Of a DNA stretch of 39,477 bases, positions 33,604-39,477 are shown one piece after another. Numbering within the stretch: position 1 is the first letter of the stretch; each line of letters starts with the position of its first letter. The DNA lies in contig NZ_PXXU01000032.1 in assembly GCF_003011925.2 (NCBI RefSeq), positions 1 to 39,477 on the forward strand, in the 5' to 3' direction. Made by a program: the position numbers and the translations under genes. The stretch is from Nitrosomonas supralitoralis (GTDB lineage: Bacteria > Pseudomonadota > Gammaproteobacteria > Burkholderiales > Nitrosomonadaceae). The notes under the pieces are model-generated. The model saw nothing but the letters and a program-made list of their open reading frames with translations, did not search any database and was not told the origin of the DNA.

Positions 33604-34645
33604 AGACCACCGCTTTATCTTGACGAGGCAAAACCTCTCCCACAATCTCAGCAGATTTAAACCTGGTGCGCAAGACCTGAACCATGGAATGACTTACTTC
33701 AGAAGAAACACTCAATAACAAGCCTCCACTTGTCTGTGGATCATGAATTAAAAGCCGGTAAAGATTATTAAGATTTGAAACATCGATGTTAGCTGCTGTG
33801 TATTCCGAATTTGTTCTGTGGGCCTTCGTTAAAAAAGAGTTTTCCAAACAGAAAAAAGTCTTAGTAAACCGCGGGAGTTTTTCTGTCTGTATTCTTAAAG
33901 TCACTTGACTGGCATTAGCAAGTTGCATGGAATGGCCAGAAAAACCAAAACCTGTGATATCCGTAGCAGCGTGAACCGCTGCTTGCAAATCCTGAGTCAT
34001 GCAGTCAATGGCATTATTGATGGTAGCCATACTATGCAACGCCTCCATGATATCATCTTCTTGAAAATGTTGACTTTTTAAAGTAGCCGTCATTGTCCCA
34101 GTCCCCAGAGCTTTTGTGAGAATCAAATGATCTCCTGCATTAGCCCCTGCATTGGTCCAAGCTTGGCCTGGATTTACAAACCCAGTGACCGAAAGACCAA
34201 ATTTCAAAGTATCGTCATCAATAGAGTGTCCACCGACGAAATTAGCTCCAGCCTCTGCGATCTTATCGCTGGCTCCTTGCAAAACATCTACAATGACATG
34301 TTCCGCCATAGTTGCCAAAGGAAATGCAAGAATTCCCATGGCTGTTAGTGGCTTACCACCCATGGCATAAACATCACTGAGAGCATTTGCCGCCGCAATT
34401 TCACCAAAAAGTTTCGGGGTATCCACTATAGGAGTGAAAAAATCCAATGTTTGAACCAGAGCGATTTCGTCATTGATTTTATAAATGGCAGCATCATCAA
34501 AAAGCCTCCCATCCACCAACAAAGCAGGATGCGCTGCCGGAAATTTTACTTGTTGCAAAATTCGACGGAGCTCCGAAGCCGCAACCTTAGCGGCACAACC
34601 TCCTTTTTGCACGGTCTGTGTAAGTGCGATTTTTTCTGAACTCAT
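33596..34645 (-). CDS. selD: Selenide, water dikinase SelD
   Basis: This enzyme makes selenophosphate from selenide and ATP, the selenium donor for MnmH and, where present, selenocysteine synthesis. The 349-residue protein starts at ATG 34645 (MSSEKIALTQ). This places Cys at 17 and Lys at 20 (KGGCAAK), exactly the E. coli numbering for the two catalytic residues. The second Cys (19) is Ala. It carries Cys rather than Sec at the active site, so it needs no recoding. Other blocks are QTLDFFTPIVDTP, ANALSDVYAMGG, GGHSIDDDTLKFGLSVTG and HDPQTSGGLL. It overlaps mnmH, forming a two-gene operon. No selA, selB or selC is in the window. Confidence 0.95.
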   Translation of the reverse strand: MSSEKIALTQTVQKGGCAAKVAASELRRILQQVKFPAAHPALLVDGRLFDDAAIYKINDEIALVQTLDFFTPIVDTPKLFGEIAAANALSDVYAMGGKPLTAMGILAFPLATMAEHVIVDVLQGASDKIAEAGANFVGGHSIDDDTLKFGLSVTGFVNPGQAWTNAGANAGDHLILTKALGTGTMTATLKSQHFQEDDIMEALHSMATINNAIDCMTQDLQAAVHAATDITGFGFSGHSMQLANASQVTLRIQTEKLPRFTKTFFCLENSFLTKAHRTNSEYTAANIDVSNLNNLYRLLIHDPQTSGGLLLSVSSEVSHSMVQVLRTRFKSAEIVGEVLPRQDKAVVFE

Positions 34646-34883
34646 GAATACTTTGGGGTATAAAAAAAAGAATAGGAAATGAAAGTACAAGAAAGGGGTT
34701 GGAGTGTCAAACACTCTGACAAACGATAAGAAATTTACAAAATTTGTATCCAATCATCAGCAGAATACGTTAGTTTTTTTATTATCGGACTGCAGTCGCA
34801 GGATGCCCAAGCGGCAAAACCGGCCAATTAAGCTAATTAGGCGATTGTTAACCTATCCGATTGTCGATTAAATCAGATGCGGC

Positions 34884-37271
34884 TCAAATTGCTTTAATTT
34901 TCTCTGGCTTGAACTTAACCGGCGCCAGCACCCCTTTGCGTGCCCGGCGTAATACGAATGGCTGCAATTCTCCCCACTTGAGCACCATCTGCAATGGCTT
35001 TTTGCCCGCACCTGTACCGTTGATCTGCAGCGATGAACCTTCCGGCAGCACTGTCGTGGCAATCAGCGATTCGCCATCATTCAGACCTAAAATGATCACA
35101 CCCTTTCCACCCGACAACTCCTTCATTTCGCTGAGCGGAAATAGCAACAACTTACCGTTGCTGCCCAGTGCCGCAACCAGATTGCCATTGGCAACATTCG
35201 CCGCTGGCAACACATTATCTCCCTTGCCCAGCGTCATGAAAGCCTTGCCAGCCTTCTGACGGGATACCAAATCTTTGAGCGTAGCAATAAAGCCGTATCC
35301 ACCGGATGAGCTGAACAGATATTGGGTATCAGGCGCCGCAGCGCACATCACAGCCGCTTTCATCTTGGGCGGCATATCCAGCAAGGAAACCACCGGCACA
35401 CCATCGCTACGCCCTCCAGGAATATCCGTCGAAGACAGGCTGTAGGCACGACCTCCGCTATCCAGCACCACAACCGGGTAAGCGGTGCGTGTTTGCGCAA
35501 TAGCCAACAACTGATCGCCATCCTTGAATGACAATGTGCTCAGGTCCACTTCATGACCCGTGCGTTGACGTATCCAGCCATTCTCAGACAGAATAACCGT
35601 GCAGGGTTCATCCGGCACGGATACCGTCTTAGCCACCGCACGCTCCGCTACTTCAATTAATGTGCGGCGATCATCGCCGTATTTTTTCACGTCAACCTCA
35701 ATCTCGCCGATGATCATGTCACGCATTGCCGTTTCATTGCTCAAAACAATAGTCAGTCCTTCGTTTTCTGATTTCAGCTCATTCATTTCCTTCTCAATAC
35801 GGATGACTTCGAGGCGGGCCAGCTGCCTCAACCGAATTTCCAGAATGTCGTCTGCCTGAATAGCGGAAATGCCAAACTGCGACATCAAATCCGCCCTGGG
35901 ATCGTCTGCTTCACGAATGACTTTGATGACTTCATCAATGTTCAGCAATACAGCGATGCGACCCTCCAGGATATGCAGGCGCTTTTGTACCTGATCAAAT
36001 CTTGTCTGGCTGCGTCGAGTAACCGTGATAGTACGGAATCGCACCCACTCAATCAGCAATTCCAGAATATTCTTCTGATTCGGCCTGCCATCTAATCCTA
36101 TTGCGACCATATTGGCAGGTACCGTGGACTCCAGACTGGTATGCGCGAGCAACAGGGTGATGAATTGCTCTTGCGGCATGCGCGAAGAACGTGGTTCCAG
36201 AACAATACGTATGGAAGCATCCTTGCCGGATTCGTCACGCACGGTTTCCAGTGCATCAAGAAACAGTTGTTTCATTTGCTTCTGCTCAACCGACAAATCT
36301 TTCTTACCCGTTTTTACTTGCGGATCCGTGAATTCTCCAATTTCTTCCAGTACTTTTTTTACGGAAACACCCGGCGGCAATTCATGCACAACCATACGCC
36401 ATTGTCCTCGCGCTTGCTGCTCTATGGTCCAGCGTGCACGCACACGAAAAATACCTCGCCCCGTTGCATAAGCTTCGCGTATATCCTTAGCGCTGGAAAT
36501 CAATTGACCACCGCCTGGGAAATCCGGTCCCTTGATATGTTGCAAGATGTCAGCAACACTGATTGACGGATTGTGCAGCAGTGCAATCGCTGCATTACCC
36601 ACCTCACGCATGTTGTGCGGCAGGCATTCCGTCGCCATACCGACCGCGATGCCGGATGCACCATTCAATAACAGTAATGGGAGGCGTGCAGGCAAATCCA
36701 CTGGCTCCTGTTCTGAGCCATCATAATTAGGACGAAAATCCACGGTTCCTGCATCCACTTCGGACAGCAGCAATTCAGCATATTTAGTCAGCCTGACTTC
36801 GGTATACCGCATGGCTGCTGGAGAATCTCCGTCACGCGAACCGAAGTTGCCCTGCCCATCGACTAAGGGATAACGCAACACAAAATCCTGGGCCATGCGC
36901 ACCATCGCTTCGTACGAGGCAGAGTCGCCGTGGGGATGATATTTACCAATCACATCACCAACCACGCGAGCGGACTTAACTGGCTTGGATCCTTGCGTCA
37001 GACCCAGGCGATGCATCGCATAGAGAATGCGGCGCTGCACCGGCTTCTCGCCATCGGATACTGAGGGCAAAGCCCGGCCCTTGACCACACTGATGGCATA
37101 GCGCAGATACACCTGATGCGTGTATTCAGCCAGATCGATGCTACCATCGTCGTTATCACTCCCATTCGGAGCAGACGCTGGCGGTATGGGTGGTTGCAAT
37201 TCGGTCTCCTGCGGCTTCACCTGAGCCGATAAGGAGGAATCCTGCGCATCAAATAGATCCATATTCTTCAT
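34884..37271 (-). CDS. parC: DNA topoisomerase IV subunit A
   Basis: This is the breakage-reunion subunit of the type II topoisomerase that unlinks daughter chromosomes. The 795-residue protein contains [20 protein letters not shown] (quinolone-determining region, with Ser and Glu of the sensitive type) and [15 protein letters not shown] with the catalytic Tyr near residue 156. It ends with a shorter, ParC-like C-terminal domain lacking the GyrA box. The N-terminus has an extra ~45 residues rich in Pro, Gln and Asp before [19 protein letters not shown]. It follows parE by 6 bases, so parE-parC is an operon. Confidence 0.95.
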   Translation of the reverse strand: MKNMDLFDAQDSSLSAQVKPQETELQPPIPPASAPNGSDNDDGSIDLAEYTHQVYLRYAISVVKGRALPSVSDGEKPVQRRILYAMHRLGLTQGSKPVKSARVVGDVIGKYHPHGDSASYEAMVRMAQDFVLRYPLVDGQGNFGSRDGDSPAAMRYTEVRLTKYAELLLSEVDAGTVDFRPNYDGSEQEPVDLPARLPLLLLNGASGIAVGMATECLPHNMREVGNAAIALLHNPSISVADILQHIKGPDFPGGGQLISSAKDIREAYATGRGIFRVRARWTIEQQARGQWRMVVHELPPGVSVKKVLEEIGEFTDPQVKTGKKDLSVEQKQMKQLFLDALETVRDESGKDASIRIVLEPRSSRMPQEQFITLLLAHTSLESTVPANMVAIGLDGRPNQKNILELLIEWVRFRTITVTRRSQTRFDQVQKRLHILEGRIAVLLNIDEVIKVIREADDPRADLMSQFGISAIQADDILEIRLRQLARLEVIRIEKEMNELKSENEGLTIVLSNETAMRDMIIGEIEVDVKKYGDDRRTLIEVAERAVAKTVSVPDEPCTVILSENGWIRQRTGHEVDLSTLSFKDGDQLLAIAQTRTAYPVVVLDSGGRAYSLSSTDIPGGRSDGVPVVSLLDMPPKMKAAVMCAAAPDTQYLFSSSGGYGFIATLKDLVSRQKAGKAFMTLGKGDNVLPAANVANGNLVAALGSNGKLLLFPLSEMKELSGGKGVIILGLNDGESLIATTVLPEGSSLQINGTGAGKKPLQMVLKWGELQPFVLRRARKGVLAPVKFKPEKIKAI

Positions 37272-37277
37272 TTTTCG

Positions 37278-39236
37278 TTATATATCCGCTTCCACTTCGT
37301 TACCGTGTATCGTAATCAACTCCTTGCGCTCGCTGGCGTGCGACTTACCCATCAAGGTATCGAAGGTTCCCACTGCTTGTGCCACATCGCCCATGCCTAT
37401 CCTCACCAACCGGCGTGTATCCGGACATAAAGTGGTTTCCCACAGCTGAATCGCATCCATCTCGCCCAGCCCCTTGAAACGCGAAATGGTCCAACCGCCT
37501 TCCTTAACGCCTTCCTGGCGCAGACGTGCTTCCAATATATCCAGCTCCATCTGATCCAAAGCATATAGCTTTCGTGGCGGCTTACTTTTGCCTTGTGCCG
37601 GCACATCCATCCGAAACAACGGCGGTTTAGCGATATACACATGTCCCTGTTGAATAATTTTGGGAAAATGTCGGAAAAATAAAGTGAGCAATAATGCCTG
37701 GATATGGCTGCCATCATCATCGGCATCAGACAGGATGATGATCTTGCCATAGCGCAAGGCGCTCATATCTACATCGCTATCAAGCTTGTGCGGATCAATC
37801 GCCATCGACACGGCGATATTGTGGATTTCCTGGTTAGCAAGGATCTGCGATTGATCCACTTCCCAACTGTTCATGCCTTTACCTCGCAACGGCAGTACCG
37901 CCTGAATCTCTTTATCACGCCCCGCTTTGGCTGAACCGCCAGCGGAATCCCCTTCAACCAAAAACAATTCGGCATTGAGACCGGTCAGTTCTGAATCGGT
38001 GAGTTTGCCTGGCATCACCGCCACGCCGGAGCCTTTTCTGCGCTCAACAGTTTTAGCAGTCTTGCCGCGATCGATGGCATTCTTGATGGCTTGCTCGGCA
38101 ATCTTTGTCGCTTCCTCCACATGCTCGTTAAGCCACAAGTCCAGTGGATCCTTCATGGCAGCCGCAACCAGTTTAATGGCCTCTCGCGAGGACAGTTTTT
38201 CCTTGGTCTGGCCAGAAAAACTCGGATCCACCATCCTGAGAGCCAACACGAAGCGCAGCTTGGACCATACATCCTCGGCCGCCAGCTTGACGTTGCGCTG
38301 CATCAATCCATGTTGTTCTGCGAAAGTGCGTACACTATTGAACACCACATCACGCAAACCGGCTTCGTGCGTCCCACCACCCAATGTCGGGATCAGATTG
38401 ACATAGGATTCGCCTCCACTGGAGCCGATAACCCAAGCCAGTGCCCATTGCACGCCCTCACCACCCGAGAAGGTTTCGTTAGCGGCCAGATATTTTTCTC
38501 CATAGAAAGCAGGCGCAATCGGCTCATCCTCAGCAATCATCTGATCGAGATACTGCGCCATTCCCCCTTCAAAATGCCATTCCTTGACATCAAAACCCGC
38601 AGCAGTTTCAATATTGAGGAGTACCTTAACTCCTGGCAGCAGCATTGCCTTGGCGCGCAACAAGTGTTCCAACTCTCCGCGATGCGGCGATGGAGAATCA
38701 AAATACTTTGCATTTGGCCAGATACGAAGGGACGTTCCGGTGTTGCGCACGCCGCAAGTACCAATTACGCTTAATGGCTCAATGACCTCACCGTCGGCAA
38801 AGACGATGCGATGTTGCTTGCCTTCGCGTTTGACTTCCACTTCCAGGCGGGTGGATAGTGCATTGGTGACTGAAACGCCCACACCATGCAGACCACCCGT
38901 GAATTTATAACTACTGTCCGCTTCGCCTTTGGCGAACTTACCACCGGAGTGAATCACCTGGAACACAACCTGTATGGTGGGAACATTTTCTTCCGGATGC
39001 AGACCGACCGGAATGCCCCGACCATCATCTGCGACGCCGACCGAGCCATCACTGTAAAGTGTCACTCCGATATTTCCAGCATACCCCGCCATCGCCTCGT
39101 CGACCGCATTATCGATGGCTTCCACCACCATATGCGTGGGGTCCGTAGTACGAGTGTACATGCCTGGCCGCAACTGGATAGGTTCCAGCTTGCGCAGGAC
39201 TCGGATCGAAGATTCGTCGTAAGTTATTTTTGTCAT
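37278..39236 (-). CDS. parE: DNA topoisomerase IV subunit B
   Basis: This is the ATPase subunit partner of ParC. The 652-residue protein has the GHKL ATP-binding motifs (VEAIDNAVDEAMAGYAGN, VADDGRGIPVG, GGLHGVGVSVTNALS). It also has the TOPRIM metal-binding sequences LFLVEGDSAGGSAKAGRD, PLRGKGMN and ILSDADDDGSHIQ. Length is typical for ParE, shorter than GyrB because the ~165-residue GyrB insert is absent. It is the upstream gene of the operon; the 240 bases before it, to the window edge, show no gene and should hold its promoter. Confidence 0.96.
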   Translation of the reverse strand: MTKITYDESSIRVLRKLEPIQLRPGMYTRTTDPTHMVVEAIDNAVDEAMAGYAGNIGVTLYSDGSVGVADDGRGIPVGLHPEENVPTIQVVFQVIHSGGKFAKGEADSSYKFTGGLHGVGVSVTNALSTRLEVEVKREGKQHRIVFADGEVIEPLSVIGTCGVRNTGTSLRIWPNAKYFDSPSPHRGELEHLLRAKAMLLPGVKVLLNIETAAGFDVKEWHFEGGMAQYLDQMIAEDEPIAPAFYGEKYLAANETFSGGEGVQWALAWVIGSSGGESYVNLIPTLGGGTHEAGLRDVVFNSVRTFAEQHGLMQRNVKLAAEDVWSKLRFVLALRMVDPSFSGQTKEKLSSREAIKLVAAAMKDPLDLWLNEHVEEATKIAEQAIKNAIDRGKTAKTVERRKGSGVAVMPGKLTDSELTGLNAELFLVEGDSAGGSAKAGRDKEIQAVLPLRGKGMNSWEVDQSQILANQEIHNIAVSMAIDPHKLDSDVDMSALRYGKIIILSDADDDGSHIQALLLTLFFRHFPKIIQQGHVYIAKPPLFRMDVPAQGKSKPPRKLYALDQMELDILEARLRQEGVKEGGWTISRFKGLGEMDAIQLWETTLCPDTRRLVRIGMGDVAQAVGTFDTLMGKSHASERKELITIHGNEVEADI

Positions 39237-39477
39237 GATGATTAAATAGATTTGATCTCGAAATATATCTCTCTTTTCGCCAGCTATTCATCCATCGAAT
39301 GTGTTTAGTGAAAAATGTACAATCCGCCACATTCTGGCAGAGTTTTATCATTTACCAGGGTCTGATTGAATGAACGGAGCAAGTCAATAGAATTAGGATT
39401 GTCACTTGACTGCGAATGTAAAACTAATTGGCGAAATCATTAGCTATTTGGTTATTTAAAGGCTATGTAACAATTAG

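Noticed and set aside
38091..38774. 227-codon plus-strand frame
   Set aside because: Antisense shadow of parE.
1..39477. CRISPR array, tRNA or rRNA genes
   Set aside because: No regularly spaced repeats and no cloverleaf or rRNA sequence was recognised on either strand by eye.

Overview
The window reads as one contig segment of a Gram-negative betaproteobacterium. The gene mix points to the Nitrosomonadaceae (Nitrosomonas-like), but that is inference from protein style: topoisomerase IV parE-parC, a selD-mnmH pair, many c-type multiheme cytochromes, and a DUF4338/ISAs1-type transposase remnant. No rRNA, tRNA or CRISPR array was seen.

Layout. (1) 312-7906: a type I restriction-modification operon (hsdM, hsdS, hsdR). 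A RhuM/Fic (Doc-like) protein and a VapBC toxin-antitoxin pair sit between hsdS and hsdR, with start/stop overlaps at most junctions. (2) 7907-10398: a decayed accessory zone. It holds a glyoxalase-like remnant, a 45-codon ORF ending in an attC-like integron recombination site, a small DUF768-like ORF, overlapping palindromes, and a frameshifted DUF4338-ISAs1 transposase. (3) 10399-14578: a membrane-anchored retropepsin-like protease, then minus-strand secreted proteins: an AT-rich PepSY-like lipoprotein/DUF2490 pair, and a CapA phosphoesterase translationally coupled to an unknown exported protein. (4) 14754-16307: an IS3-family remnant followed by about 1 kb with no intact gene. This stretch begins with a near-consensus sigma70 promoter whose -35/-10 spacer is filled by a perfect 7-1-7 palindrome.

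(5) 16308-28171 is the main item of interest: six tightly packed same-strand genes that look like one electron-transfer system crossing both membranes. In order they encode: a cytosolic flavoprotein fused to two cyclic-nucleotide-binding-like domains and a four-cluster [4Fe-4S] ferredoxin module; a five-helix membrane protein with paired histidines suited to b hemes; a protein with an N-terminal FHA domain, one transmembrane helix and ten CXXCH motifs; an outer-membrane beta-barrel; a 1242-residue exported protein with ten CXXCH motifs and a C-terminal LVIVD-type beta-propeller; and an exported five-heme cytochrome with one CX4CH motif. The order suggests electrons pass between a soluble NAD(P)H/ferredoxin pool and the cell surface, possibly gated by cyclic nucleotide and phosphopeptide-type sensing domains. 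The direction of flow and the substrate cannot be read from sequence. The operon is bracketed by IS debris: the IS3 remnant upstream and a solo IS6-type end two bases after the last stop codon.

(6) 28353-39236: mostly housekeeping genes. These are SrkA-like kinase, a PEBP/YbhB-family protein, a DUF4156 lipoprotein, a Tat-exported transglutaminase-like protein in visibly GC-richer DNA, the selenium genes selD-mnmH, and parE-parC.
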